Shown here: one piece after another, positions 38,426 to 47,731 of the stretch
Position numbering within the stretch: the stretch's first letter is position 1
Layout: each line of letters opens with the position of its first letter
Source: an uncultured Collinsella sp.
Lineage (GTDB): Bacteria > Actinomycetota > Coriobacteriia > Coriobacteriales > Coriobacteriaceae
Direction of reading: 5' to 3'
Length of the DNA: 64,000 nucleotides
NCBI GenBank assembly: GCA_900545605.1
Contig: UQZL01000006.1
Span: forward strand, 1 to 64,000
Program-made: the position numbers and the translations under genes
The notes under the pieces: model-generated
What the model was told of the DNA's origin: nothing
Database searches by the model: none
The model's input: only the letters and a program-made list of their open reading frames with translations

Positions 38426-39698
38426 GAACCTCCCTGCGTGCATGGACCAAGCCGGAATCATCGACTCCGATGATAGCAACATCGAGCAGGCACGGGGCTG
38501 TGAGTCCACAGGTATCATCAAGACGGGCATGATGGAACGAGCCGAGCGTCAGGTTGTCGCCATACTCGAGCACCGCACGCTCGACCGTGCCCACGCGGCG
38601 GCGGGCATCGGCGATCGCAAGCTCCTGTGCGGCGGCGCGCATGCGACGGCTGCGCTCGGCCATGACCTCAGGGGGTACCTGGTCGGGCATGTCGGCGGCG
38701 AGGGTGCCGGGGCGCTTGCTGTAGCGGAACACGTGCATGCGCGAAAAGCCCACGCGACGGCACAGCGCCAGCGACTGCTCGAACTCCTCGTCCGTCTCGC
38801 CAGGAAAACCGACGATAACGTCGCACGAAAGTGCGGCCTGTGGCAGGTTAGCGCGAATCATGCGCACCGTATCCTCAAAGGCCTCAGCGCTATAGGGACG
38901 ACCCATGCGATGCAGCGTCGCCGTGCAGCCAGACTGCACGGGCAGGTGCAAAAACGGCGCGATACGCTTCGGATAGCGAGCCATCACCTTGAGCAAGCGC
39001 TCAGAAATATCCATGGGTTCCACCGAGGAGATGCGCACGTGGGCGATCTCGGTGCGCTCCATGATGGCCTGGAGCAGCTCATCGATCTCGACATGTTCGT
39101 CGGTCGCGCTCTTGCCGTCATAGGCACCCAGGTTCACGCCGGTCAGCACGACCTCGGGCACGCCGGCCTCCTGGGCTTCACGCACCTGTTCGAGCACGGA
39201 CTCGACGGGCACGGAACGCTCGGGGCCGCGGGCCTTCCACACGATGCAATAGGTGCAGCGGTGGTTGCAGCCGTCCTGAATCTTTACGCCCAGCCGCGAA
39301 CGACCGAGCGCATCAACCACGTCGCCATCGCTGCAGGCGGGCACGCTATCGGATTCGACACCTAGCACCTCGCAGACGCGCTCGGCGACGTCTATCTTGG
39401 ACGGTTCGGCGATCACGCGATCGGAGAGCTCCAGCAGCTCCTCGGGATGCAGGTTGACGACGCAGCCGGTTACGACCACGTAAGGCTCGCCGGGATAGGC
39501 CAGGGCGTGACGGACGGCCTTGCGGGTCTTGGCCTCGGCCTCCCCCGTCACGGCACAGGTATTGATAACGATCAGTTCGGCGTCCCGGGGCTCCACCATC
39601 GCAAAGCCCAGGCGCATAAGATCGGCAGTGATACGGTCGGACTCAACCCGGTTGACACGACAACCGAGGTTGACGACGGAAATATGGGGTGCGAGCAC
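38406..39698 (-). CDS. mtaB: tRNA (t6A37) methylthiotransferase MtaB-like, 430 aa
   Basis: Radical-SAM enzyme adding a methylthio group to t6A37 of tRNA. The N-terminal UPF0004 domain has Asn-Leu-Gly-Cys-Arg-Val-Asn, Asn-Thr-Cys-Ala-Val-Thr and Thr-Gly-Cys. The SAM-cluster motif Cys-Asn-His-Arg-Cys-Thr-Tyr-Cys (about 140-147) follows. A C-terminal TRAM-like part completes the enzyme. It belongs to the MtaB rather than MiaB branch by the Arg-Cys-Thr-Tyr and Cys-Arg-Val-Asn features. Length fits. Confidence 0.9.
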   Translation of the reverse strand: MLAPHISVVNLGCRVNRVESDRITADLMRLGFAMVEPRDAELIVINTCAVTGEAEAKTRKAVRHALAYPGEPYVVVTGCVVNLHPEELLELSDRVIAEPSKIDVAERVCEVLGVESDSVPACSDGDVVDALGRSRLGVKIQDGCNHRCTYCIVWKARGPERSVPVESVLEQVREAQEAGVPEVVLTGVNLGAYDGKSATDEHVEIDELLQAIMERTEIAHVRISSVEPMDISERLLKVMARYPKRIAPFLHLPVQSGCTATLHRMGRPYSAEAFEDTVRMIRANLPQAALSCDVIVGFPGETDEEFEQSLALCRRVGFSRMHVFRYSKRPGTLAADMPDQVPPEVMAERSRRMRAAAQELAIADARRRVGTVERAVLEYGDNLTLGSFHHARLDDTCGLTAPCLLDVAIIGVDDSGLVHARREVHGSLED

Positions 39699-39707
39699 AC
39701 GGGCTCC

Positions 39708-40856
39708 TTAATCGAGGATGTCGTCGAGGGCACTCTTGATACGGTCGGTCACCGACTTCTTACCGGATGCGACGTCATCGCCCATCTCGTCGGCAAAGGC
39801 GCGAAGCAGCTCGCGCTGCTTGTTGGAGAGATTGGTGGGAACGACCACGCGCAGCTGCACAATCAGACGACCGCGCGAGCCGCCACCGCCGATACGCGGC
39901 ATGCCGTAGTTATTGACGCTCACGGTGTCACCGTACTGTGTGCCGGCGGGGACACACACCTTGACGACCTCGTCAGGCATAATGCCCTCGACCTCAATCT
40001 CGCAACCGAGCGCGGCCTGCGCAATCGAGATATCGCTCACCAGATAGAGGTCATCGCCATTACGCTTAAAACGCTCGGGGTCGGCGACACGCACGTTGAC
40101 GATCAGGTCGCCCGACGGCTCGCCACGAAGGCCGGCCTCGCCAAAACCACTCACGCGCAGCTGACGACCGGTCGAAACACCAGCGGGAATATCGATGTCA
40201 ATCTTTTCGTGAGAAGGCGTGCGGCCCTGGCCATCACAGGTCTCGCAGGGATGATCGATGACCGTGCCTTCGCCGTGGCAGTCGGGACAGGGCGAAGAGG
40301 ACTGAACCTGGCCCAGGAAAGAACGCTGGACCGTCGTCACATAGCCTGTGCCGTGGCAGCGGCTGCACTGCTTTTCCTGTGCACCCTCGGCCTTACCGGT
40401 GCCGTTGCAATCCTCGCAGGGAGCAAGGCGATCATAGCTGATCGTCTTTTTACAACCGAGCGCCGCCTCCTCGAGCGTCACCGAAAGCGAGATGGCCATG
40501 TCACGTCCGCGACGACGCTCACGACGGCTACGGGCGCCACCACCGGCGCCACCGCCAAAGAACGACGAGAACAGGTCGTCCATGCCCATGCCGCCAAAGA
40601 TATCGTTGATGTCGACATAGCCAGAGCCACCGGGGCCGTCCGCGGTGCCGTAACGGTCGTAGTTAGCACGCTTCTGCTCATCGGAAAGAACGGAATAGGC
40701 CTCGTTGAGCTCTTTGAACTTGGCCTCGGCCTCGGGGTCGTCCGAAACATCCGGGTGTACCGTACGGGCTTTCTTTAGAAACGCGCGTTTAATCGTCCGC
40801 GCGTCGGCATCCTTGTCAACGCCAAGTACCTCGTAGTAATCCCTATTTTCCGACAC
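39708..40856 (-). CDS. dnaJ: Molecular chaperone DnaJ (type I), 382 aa
   Basis: Hsp40 co-chaperone of DnaK. GTG start at 40856 after GGAAGGATTC. J domain with His-Pro-Asp (36-38 region), a Gly/Phe-rich linker, four zinc-binding repeats of Cys-x-x-Cys-x-Gly-x-Gly (Cys-Glu-Asp-Cys-Asn-Gly; Cys-Ser-Arg-Cys-His-Gly; Cys-Pro-Asp-Cys-His-Gly; Cys-Glu-Thr-Cys-Asp-Gly), and both C-terminal substrate domains. It is the complete copy; a second DnaJ-type gene lies directly upstream. A canonical dnaK-grpE is not in the window. Confidence 0.93.
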   Translation of the reverse strand: MSENRDYYEVLGVDKDADARTIKRAFLKKARTVHPDVSDDPEAEAKFKELNEAYSVLSDEQKRANYDRYGTADGPGGSGYVDINDIFGGMGMDDLFSSFFGGGAGGGARSRRERRRGRDMAISLSVTLEEAALGCKKTISYDRLAPCEDCNGTGKAEGAQEKQCSRCHGTGYVTTVQRSFLGQVQSSSPCPDCHGEGTVIDHPCETCDGQGRTPSHEKIDIDIPAGVSTGRQLRVSGFGEAGLRGEPSGDLIVNVRVADPERFKRNGDDLYLVSDISIAQAALGCEIEVEGIMPDEVVKVCVPAGTQYGDTVSVNNYGMPRIGGGGSRGRLIVQLRVVVPTNLSNKQRELLRAFADEMGDDVASGKKSVTDRIKSALDDILD

Positions 40857-40937
40857 GACCGAATCCTTCCAACTTTCATTATTGTCACAGTGCGTCCTAT
40901 ACCCAAGCTGGGCCGGGCGCAAACAGAGGGTTTGATG

Positions 40938-42041
40938 TTATTGCATTCCGTACGGCGAAAGCACGGCCCGCTGCGAGCAGCTCGCGAACCAAACCGACAC
41001 GAGCGCGAACATAAAACCGTTGGCAAATCCATTGGCAAACTGCATCGCGCCGCGTTTCCACCACAGCAGACTGCGATGAAGCACGCCGTCCGACAGCACC
41101 ATGAACAAGCCCATGGCAAACGGAATGAAGCACATCATGGCGAAGGCGGAGAACACGCCCGAGATGGCCGACAGCACCAAAAACGGAGCGATAATGCCCA
41201 TGAGGTAGAAGCCGGTGCGAGCCTTACCCTCCAGGCGCTCGGCCTCGACGTGCGCACGACCGACCAGATCGCCGCCCGAAGCGCCGTTCGTGCCGGCGTG
41301 ACCCATGTTGGGGATGCGCACCTCGTCGCCATCATGCGTGCCGGCGGGAAACTCAATCGTCTGTTCGGAGGTCACACGGACACGGCCGCTGCCACTGCAA
41401 TCGGGGCAGGGGTCGGCAACGACCTTGCCGGAACCGCCGCACTCAGGACAAACCGTCTGGAACGTGCCCGCACCAAACAGGAAGGACAGGTCGACATCGA
41501 TATGGCCGCGACCACCGCAGCTCGGGCAGGTATGGGCGTGATCGGATGATACAGAACCCGAGCCGCCGCAGTGACCACAGGTATCGAAGCGCGTGTAGCG
41601 CACGGTCTTGCGGGCGCCCTCCTTGGCCTCTTTGGCGTCGAGCTTGATATCGACGACCACGTTGGCGCCGTTCTCGGGATTATAGGCAGCCTGGCCGCGA
41701 CGGGGCTGGCCCCAGGCGCCCCCAAAGGGGAAACCGCCCTCAAAGGGATTGCCATAGCCCGCGCTGCCGGCATAGCCGCCGCCATAGGGCGAAGCCGTCG
41801 GCGCACCGGCAAAGGGATTGCCCGAGCGCATGGCGTCATAGCGAGCACGCTTCTGCTCGTCCGAAAGCACGGCGTAGGCTTCGGAAACCTCTTTGAACTT
41901 TTCCTCGGCATCTGGCTCTTTATTGACGTCCGGATGGAGCTTGCGGGCCTTTTGTTGGAAGGCCTTTTGAATATCACGCGAGGTGGCGTCCTTGGAGACG
42001 CCCAAAATCTCGTAGTAATCTTTTTCGTTCATCGTCGCCAT
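40938..42041 (-). CDS. DnaJ-type protein with C-terminal membrane segments, 367 aa
   Basis: J domain with His-Pro-Asp (36-38), a Gly/Ala/Pro-rich linker to about 115, and four zinc repeats (Cys-Gly-His-Cys-Gly-Gly, Cys-Pro-Ser-Cys-Gly-Gly, Cys-Pro-Glu-Cys-Gly-Gly, Cys-Pro-Asp-Cys-Ser-Gly). The substrate domain is truncated after Pro-Asn-Met-Gly-His. Residues about 276-316 and 333-355 are instead strongly hydrophobic, predicting two or three membrane helices. This suggests a membrane-anchored co-chaperone made by loss of CTD II and gain of TM segments. Start at 42041 has AGGAGGTTGCC upstream. Confidence 0.75.
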   Translation of the reverse strand: MATMNEKDYYEILGVSKDATSRDIQKAFQQKARKLHPDVNKEPDAEEKFKEVSEAYAVLSDEQKRARYDAMRSGNPFAGAPTASPYGGGYAGSAGYGNPFEGGFPFGGAWGQPRRGQAAYNPENGANVVVDIKLDAKEAKEGARKTVRYTRFDTCGHCGGSGSVSSDHAHTCPSCGGRGHIDVDLSFLFGAGTFQTVCPECGGSGKVVADPCPDCSGSGRVRVTSEQTIEFPAGTHDGDEVRIPNMGHAGTNGASGGDLVGRAHVEAERLEGKARTGFYLMGIIAPFLVLSAISGVFSAFAMMCFIPFAMGLFMVLSDGVLHRSLLWWKRGAMQFANGFANGFMFALVSVWFASCSQRAVLSPYGMQ

Positions 42042-42099
42042 GCGCGGCAACCTCCTGCTCACAGCAGCGTATATATTGCGGTAATTCTACCCGAGCGGC

Positions 42100-43332
42100 C
42101 TAAGCTAGACCCCAAAACAGCTCGAACAGCATATTTCCATCGAGCCAGCCCAAGTGGGTCGGCGCTAAACGGGCGCGGGCGCGACCTGCGATAACGTCTT
42201 TTGAGGTGACGCGCCCCGCCTGTCCTTCAACATGATCGGGCGCCCAGGTGGCAAGGCCCAACTCGAGCGCACGGTCGCAGGCCGCCGCCAGCTCGTCTGC
42301 AGCAATCACGCTTGCCGAGTGAACCAACAGTTCGGGCCCAATGCCACGTGTCATGCGGCAGGCGAGCATCAAATCCTCGGCCACCGCCTCGCGCTGCGAC
42401 AGATACTCGACATCAAAGGTCGTCGCGGCATCGTCGCGTTGTACCAGACGCACGCGATGCGCTTCGCCGCGAGCAGGCACGTCGGGATACAGCCCGGCCA
42501 AGCGATCGAAATCCTCGGCGTCGAGCATACCGGCGGCAGAACGACCCAAACCCAAATAGCCCTGTCCGGTCCAATAGGCAATGTTGTGGGCGCATTCATG
42601 CCCATCGAGCGCGTAGCTCGCCACCTCATACGGATGGTAGCCCGCCGAACTCAGCCGCTCGCGCGCAACGTCCATGCATGCGGCTTGGAAATCCTCATCG
42701 GGCTCGAGCGACTCATCGCGGCACGCCATGCGATAGAGGGGCGTCCCCTCCTCGAGCGTGAGCGGGTAAACCGACACATGATGCGGAGCCGCCGTCAGCA
42801 CGCCATCGAGCGTGCTCTTCCAACTCGCTGCGGTCTGTCCGGGAAGCCCGCACATAAGGTCGCACGACACATCGAGCCCAACATCCTTCACCGTCGCGAT
42901 AGCCTCGAGCGCCTGTTCGGCATCGTGAATACGGCCAATCGCAGCAAGCTCGTCGTTGTCGAGGGTTTGGACTCCCAGAGAAATGCGCGTGACGCCCACC
43001 CCGGCAAGCGCCGCGGTGAGCTGCGAAGTCAACGACTCAGGATTAGCCTCGCAGGTAAACTCAACGGGCTTACACCACGCAGAGATACGCCGGGCAAGTT
43101 CTACCAGACGCTCCCCTGCCAGCGACGGCGTGCCGCCGCCTACGTAGACAGTGCGGATCTGCCTGAGTGCCCCAGCGTTGCCAAAGGCATCGAGCCGCGT
43201 ATACAGGTGCTCAAAATAGGCATCGAGCGCAGCATCCAGGTCGCACGGGGCCACGCTTTGCGAGTCAAAGTCGCAATAGCGGCATTTTTGAGCGCAAAAC
43301 GGCACGTGCACATACAGCGCGGTAACGGCCAC
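42100..43332 (-). CDS. hemW: Radical SAM protein HemW-like, 410 aa
   Basis: Heme chaperone-type radical SAM protein, often mislabelled coproporphyrinogen oxidase. It has the Cys-Ala-Gln-Lys-Cys-Arg-Tyr-Cys cluster motif (Cys-x3-Cys-x2-Cys) near residue 13, Gly-Gly-Gly-Thr-Pro-Ser, and Ser-Leu-Gly-Val-Gln-Thr in the barrel. The enzyme-specific upstream Cys of true HemN is absent, fitting HemW. It precedes the DnaJ genes as in many Gram-positives. Confidence 0.88.
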   Translation of the reverse strand: MAVTALYVHVPFCAQKCRYCDFDSQSVAPCDLDAALDAYFEHLYTRLDAFGNAGALRQIRTVYVGGGTPSLAGERLVELARRISAWCKPVEFTCEANPESLTSQLTAALAGVGVTRISLGVQTLDNDELAAIGRIHDAEQALEAIATVKDVGLDVSCDLMCGLPGQTAASWKSTLDGVLTAAPHHVSVYPLTLEEGTPLYRMACRDESLEPDEDFQAACMDVARERLSSAGYHPYEVASYALDGHECAHNIAYWTGQGYLGLGRSAAGMLDAEDFDRLAGLYPDVPARGEAHRVRLVQRDDAATTFDVEYLSQREAVAEDLMLACRMTRGIGPELLVHSASVIAADELAAACDRALELGLATWAPDHVEGQAGRVTSKDVIAGRARARLAPTHLGWLDGNMLFELFWGLA

Positions 43333-43334
43333 CG

Positions 43335-44378
43335 TTAGGCCTCCAGCGGATGAGCGGGCACCGATTCGCCGGCGGCAAGGGCGGCCTCGCAGGCCACCAC
43401 GTCGCGCTCGATATCATCGACCAGCGCCATAAACTCCTCGTACGTGGAGCAACGCACCACCTGAGCGCGCCAGGCGGCGGCATGGGGCATACCCTTTAAG
43501 TACCAGCTTGCATACGTACGGGCGCGCGACATAAGCGGCAGAAGCTCGTGCGTCAACGTCAGGTGCTCACGCAGGGCCTCCAGGCGCTCGACCGAGGAGC
43601 GAGAAGGAACCGGCGTGCCATCGAGTGCAAGGGCGCGTGCATCGCCGAACACCCAGGGGTTGCCGTAGATACCGCGCGCAATAAACACCGCGCTGGCACC
43701 CGAACCGCTCAGATGCTCAGCAGCGTCCTCGGCCGAGAACACATCGCCCGAACCAATCACGGGAATCTCGACGGCTTCGGCAACCTCATCGACGACAGAC
43801 CAATCGGCCTGGCCCGTATAGAGCTGCGTGGCACAACGACCGTGCACGGCAACCGCAGCGGCGCCCGCCCCTTCGAGCATCTGGGCAAACGTTGCGGCAT
43901 TGCGGTCCTCGGCATAAAAACCCTTGCGGATCTTCACAGTCACGGGAACATGCGCCGCGCCCACCGCTGCCTCGACAATCTTCTCGGCCAGATCAGGCGT
44001 GCGCATAAGCGCCGAGCCCTCGCCCTTGGTAACGACCTTGCGAGCCGGACAGGCCATGTTGATATCAATCAATGACAGGCGATCGCCCACGCGTTCCTCG
44101 ACGGCAGCGACGGCACTCGCAAACTGATCGGGCTTGGAACCAAAGAGCTGCACGCAAATCTGTTGTTCCTCGTCGGCCGGCAGCACCAGGCGCCACGTCT
44201 TGTTGCTGGCATAGGCAAGGCCTGCAACGCTCACCATCTCGCTGTAGGCAAAGTTGGCGCCGCGGCGGCGACACATGATGCGATAGGCGGGGTCGGTTAC
44301 GCCCGCCATGGGAGCCATAAGGAACGGCTGCTCGGCATAGGCGCCCAGCAGCCGCTTGCTGTATTCAGAAAGCGCCAT
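43335..44378 (-). CDS. dus: tRNA-dihydrouridine synthase, 347 aa
   Basis: Flavoenzyme reducing uridine to dihydrouridine in tRNA. It shows Met-Ala-Pro-Met-Ala-Gly-Val-Thr-Asp (FMN/active-site strand 1), Asn-Met-Ala-Cys-Pro (catalytic Cys, about residue 102), Val-Lys-Ile-Arg-Lys-Gly and Gly-Ser-Gly-Asp-Val-Phe for FMN phosphate. Start at 44378 near a weak GTAGG; three bases separate it from lepA's stop. Which Dus subtype it is cannot be told; DusB-like is likeliest. Confidence 0.9.
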   Translation of the reverse strand: MALSEYSKRLLGAYAEQPFLMAPMAGVTDPAYRIMCRRRGANFAYSEMVSVAGLAYASNKTWRLVLPADEEQQICVQLFGSKPDQFASAVAAVEERVGDRLSLIDINMACPARKVVTKGEGSALMRTPDLAEKIVEAAVGAAHVPVTVKIRKGFYAEDRNAATFAQMLEGAGAAAVAVHGRCATQLYTGQADWSVVDEVAEAVEIPVIGSGDVFSAEDAAEHLSGSGASAVFIARGIYGNPWVFGDARALALDGTPVPSRSSVERLEALREHLTLTHELLPLMSRARTYASWYLKGMPHAAAWRAQVVRCSTYEEFMALVDDIERDVVACEAALAAGESVPAHPLEA

Positions 44379-44382
44379 GGAC

Positions 44383-46194
44383 CTACTCGTCCACCTTGAG
44401 AATCGCCATAAAGGCCTCCTGCGGAACCTCAACCGAGCCGATGGCCTTCATGCGCTTCTTGCCCTCTTTCTGCTTCTCGAGCAGCTTGCGCTTTCGCGAG
44501 ATATCGCCGCCGTAGCACTTGGCCAGCACGTCCTTGCGGCGTGCCTTAACGGTGGAGCGGGCAATGATCTTGTTGCCGATGGCACCCTGGATAGGCACCT
44601 CGAACAGCTGACGCGGAATGATCTCCTTGAGCTTGTCGCACAGGCCTCGGGCAAGACCGTAGGCCTTATCCTTGTGCACGATAAACGACAGCGCGTCCAC
44701 CTCGTCGCCCGAAAGCAGGATGTCGAGCTTGACGAGCTCGGAGGGGCGATATTCGTTGAACTCGTAGTCGAGCGAGGCGTAACCCTTGGTGCGGCTCTTG
44801 AGCTGATCGAAGAAGTCCAAGATGAGCTCGGCGAGCGGCATATCAAAGCGCATCTCGACCGATTTGCTCGTCAGGTGAATCATATCGGTCGTGACGCCAC
44901 GGTGCTCGATAGCGAGCTGCATGACGGCACCCGTATACTCGGGCGGGCAGATGATCTTTGCCTTGAGGTAGGGCTCTTCGATACGCTCGATGCGCGTGGC
45001 CTCGGGCAGATCCTGCGGGCTGCGGACATCGATCATCTCGCCGTCAGTCTTGTACACGTGGTAGTCGACCGAGGGGCTTGTGGCAATGAGGTCCAAGTTG
45101 AACTCGCGCTCCAGGCGCTCCTTGACGACCTCCATGTGCAGCAGGCCCAAGAAGCCCACGCGGAAGCCAAAGCCCAGCGCCACCGACGTCTCAGGCTCCC
45201 ACACCAGCGACGGATCGTTGACGTGCAGCTTATCGAGCGCGTCGCGCAGGTTCTCGTAGTCCTTGTTGTCGATGGGGAACAGGCCCGTGTAGACCATGGG
45301 CTTGGCCTCGCGGTAGCCCGGCAGCGGCTCGGGGCAGGGGTTCGAAGCCCACGTAAGGGTATCGCCCACGCGCACAGCCTCGGGGTCCTTCAGACCCGTG
45401 ACCACGTAGCCGACCTCTCCGACAGTCAGGGCATCAACCGGCGTCTCGGCAGGGCGCTTGACGCCCACGCCGTCGACCAAGAAGTCGCCCTTGGCCTGCA
45501 TCATGCGCAGGGTATCGCCCTTTTTGATTGAACCGTCAAAGACGCGCACCGTGGCGACGACGCCGCGGTACTCATCGAAGTACGAATCCAGAATTAGAGC
45601 CTTGAGAGGGGCATTTGCATCGCCCTTGGGAGGCGAGATCAAAAAGACGATGGACTCCAGCAGATCGTGGATGCCCTCGCCGGTCTTGCCCGACACGCAC
45701 ACGGCATCGTCGGCGGGAATGGCCAGATCGTCTTCGATCTCGGTCTTGACCTCGTCGGGATGCGCTGAGGGAAGGTCAATCTTGTTGATGGCCGGAACAA
45801 TGTCCAAGTTGGCGTTCATGGCGAGCGTCGCGTTGGAAACGGTCTGCGCCTCGACGCCCTGAGTGGCGTCCACGACGAGAACCGCACCCTCGCAAGCGGC
45901 AAGCGAACGCGAGACCTCGTAGGTGAAGTCCACGTGGCCCGGTGTATCGATCAGGTTGAACTGATACGTCTCGCCGTCGTCGGCGTCATAGGACACGCGG
46001 ACGGCATTGGACTTGATCGTGATGCCGCGCTCGCGCTCGATGTCCATCGTGTCAAGCAGCTGCGACTCCATGTCGCGCTCATCGACGGTATGGGTGAGCT
46101 CGAGGATGCGGTCACTAATCGTGGACTTGCCATGGTCGATATGTGCAACGATCGAGAAGTTGCGGATGTGGGAAATGTCAATTGAAGTATTCAT
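44383..46194 (-). CDS. lepA: Translation elongation factor 4 (LepA), 603 aa
   Basis: Ribosome-associated GTPase that back-translocates or aids initiation. G1 Ala-His-Ile-Asp-His-Gly-Lys-Ser-Thr near residue 17, G3 Asp-Thr-Pro-Gly-His-Val-Asp-Phe, G4 Asn-Lys-Ile-Asp. The C-terminus has the LepA-specific domain ending Lys-Arg-Met-Lys-Ala-Ile-Gly-Ser-Val. The first ATG of the conserved start is 46194. The rpsT terminator ends only 26 bp upstream and TAAGAT lies 7 bases before the ATG, so a leaderless promoter is possible. Confidence 0.93.
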   Translation of the reverse strand: MNTSIDISHIRNFSIVAHIDHGKSTISDRILELTHTVDERDMESQLLDTMDIERERGITIKSNAVRVSYDADDGETYQFNLIDTPGHVDFTYEVSRSLAACEGAVLVVDATQGVEAQTVSNATLAMNANLDIVPAINKIDLPSAHPDEVKTEIEDDLAIPADDAVCVSGKTGEGIHDLLESIVFLISPPKGDANAPLKALILDSYFDEYRGVVATVRVFDGSIKKGDTLRMMQAKGDFLVDGVGVKRPAETPVDALTVGEVGYVVTGLKDPEAVRVGDTLTWASNPCPEPLPGYREAKPMVYTGLFPIDNKDYENLRDALDKLHVNDPSLVWEPETSVALGFGFRVGFLGLLHMEVVKERLEREFNLDLIATSPSVDYHVYKTDGEMIDVRSPQDLPEATRIERIEEPYLKAKIICPPEYTGAVMQLAIEHRGVTTDMIHLTSKSVEMRFDMPLAELILDFFDQLKSRTKGYASLDYEFNEYRPSELVKLDILLSGDEVDALSFIVHKDKAYGLARGLCDKLKEIIPRQLFEVPIQGAIGNKIIARSTVKARRKDVLAKCYGGDISRKRKLLEKQKEGKKRMKAIGSVEVPQEAFMAILKVDE

Positions 46195-46219
46195 GCGGAC
46201 TATCTTACCCGAGCGGTAC

Positions 46220-46253
46220 AAAAAATGGAGCCTGTTCCATAAAACAGGCTCCA
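46220..46253 (-). terminator. Rho-independent terminator after rpsT
   Basis: On the minus strand an 11-bp perfect stem (TGGAGCCTGTT with its complement), a 6-nt loop and six U residues lie between the rpsT stop (46291) and lepA start (46194). Strong enough to end most rpsT transcripts, so lepA needs readthrough or its own start site. Confidence 0.92.
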
Positions 46254-46290
46254 TTTATGCGCGTAATCTGTGTGGTGTGAAATTTACAAC

Positions 46291-46557
46291 TTAAGCGTTG
46301 ATGCTGTTCACGAGCTTGGCAAGACCGGACTTGCGGTTGGAAGCCTGGTTCTTGTGGATAACATGCTTGGCGGCAGCCATGTCGAGACGCTTGGTGACGG
46401 TCTTGAGGGCAGCCTGGGCCTTCTCGGCGTCGCCCTCGGCGACGGCGGACTGGACGTGCTTGGTCAGCGTCTTGAGCTCGGACTTGACAGCCTTGTTACG
46501 CATGCGAGCTGCCTCATTGGTGCGGATACGCTTCTTCTGAGACTTGATGTTTGCCAC
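46291..46557 (-). CDS. rpsT: 30S ribosomal protein S20, 88 aa
   Basis: Small basic 16S-binding ribosomal protein. GTG start at 46557 after AAAGGAACTCC. The pattern Ala-Asn-Ile-Lys-Ser-Gln-Lys-Lys-Arg-Ile-Arg-Thr-Asn then Ala-Ala-Arg-Met-Arg-Asn-Lys-Ala-Val-Lys-Ser is diagnostic of S20, and Ile-His-Lys-Asn-Gln-Ala-Ser-Asn-Arg-Lys-Ser-Gly-Leu closes it. It is the usual neighbour of holA. Confidence 0.95.
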   Translation of the reverse strand: MANIKSQKKRIRTNEAARMRNKAVKSELKTLTKHVQSAVAEGDAEKAQAALKTVTKRLDMAAAKHVIHKNQASNRKSGLAKLVNSINA

Positions 46558-46690
46558 TTCTGGAGTTCCTTTCGAGTTCCTTGCAAAAAATGTATGACAC
46601 CTCTGAGACACGGTGAGGTCATGCAAGCGCCTACTATAGCACGCTCCCCCTCAAAGGGATAGAACGAATTTGTCAAATAGGCAGGTATCA

Positions 46691-47653
46691 TCACGGTTTT
46701 CTCAAGATGTTCGTAATCCAGAGTAAAAGCGCGGTCTCCGAATCGGCCGAACCCTTGAGCGCGAGCTCCACATCGACGGCACCCTCGAACGCGGCAACGA
46801 GCTCGGACATCGAAAAACGACGTGCCCAGGTAAGATGATTCTTGACCTGCCAGGCCTGAAGCTTGAGCGCCGCGGCGAGCTCACGCCCCTGTCCACGCCC
46901 ATCGAGCGCCTTGGCGACGATCAGCTCACGGATGCGACCGCATAGCAGCGTGTAGGTCCACACGTAGCTCTTGGAGGGCAGAAGCTTAAAGAGCTCGAGC
47001 GAACGCCGCATATCGCGAGCCGAGACGGCATTGAGGAAGTCCCAGGGCTGAACCTCGGCCGTGCGCACGATCCAGCGCTCCACGTCGGCAAGCTCAATCT
47101 GGGGCGCCTCGACCATCTGGGCGAGCTTTGCCAGGTCGTTATCGAGCATGCGCGTGTTTTCGCCCGAACGCGAGACGAGCTCCTCGGCAGCAGCCGTCGA
47201 GATGGACTTACCGTGCTGCGTCGCCATCTGCTGAACACGGCGCGGCAGTTCCCAGCGCTTGGTACCCGAGCAATCGACGATAGCCTTCTTGTCGATCTTG
47301 GCGATTGCCTTATACAGGCGCGTATTCTTGGCAAGTGAGTCGGCGATAATGAGACAGACCGTTGTGGGGCTGGGACTTGCGAGGTACTCGACGAGCGGTT
47401 CCGAGACCGCCTTGGCAAGCTTGGAGCAGCCGTCGAGGATCACCAGGCGAAACTCGCTACCCATGGGAAAGGTATTGAGTGAGCCGATGATCGACTCGAT
47501 ATCGGGATCTTTGGTCATGTCGCGTTCATCGAGGTTGAACTCAACCATACCCGACTTTTCCAAGCGAGCTTTCATACGCGAGACGGCGTGGTCGCGCTTG
47601 ACCCCATCGGTACCGACGATCAGATATGCCGGCAGCAGACCGGTTTCGGACAT
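46691..47653 (-). CDS. holA: DNA polymerase III subunit delta, 320 aa
   Basis: Clamp-loader wrench subunit opening the beta clamp. Its N-terminal domain has Leu-Ile-Val-Gly-Thr-Asp-Gly-Val-Lys-Arg-Asp. The middle resembles other delta subunits (Thr-Val-Cys-Leu-Ile-Ile-Ala-Asp-Ser, then Arg-Arg-Val-Gln-Gln-Met-Ala). The C-terminal helical collar ends at Asn-Ile-Leu-Arg-Lys-Pro. Its place directly upstream of rpsT and downstream of comEC is standard. Start at 47653 with GAGAGGGGAGCG. Confidence 0.88.
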   Translation of the reverse strand: MSETGLLPAYLIVGTDGVKRDHAVSRMKARLEKSGMVEFNLDERDMTKDPDIESIIGSLNTFPMGSEFRLVILDGCSKLAKAVSEPLVEYLASPSPTTVCLIIADSLAKNTRLYKAIAKIDKKAIVDCSGTKRWELPRRVQQMATQHGKSISTAAAEELVSRSGENTRMLDNDLAKLAQMVEAPQIELADVERWIVRTAEVQPWDFLNAVSARDMRRSLELFKLLPSKSYVWTYTLLCGRIRELIVAKALDGRGQGRELAAALKLQAWQVKNHLTWARRFSMSELVAAFEGAVDVELALKGSADSETALLLWITNILRKP

Positions 47654-47731
47654 TGCGCTCCCCTCTCGCAGACCCTCGAATTCGTACCGTGCCATTTTAG
47701 CCCACGGGCAGGTCCCGCGCCAACGGCAGCA

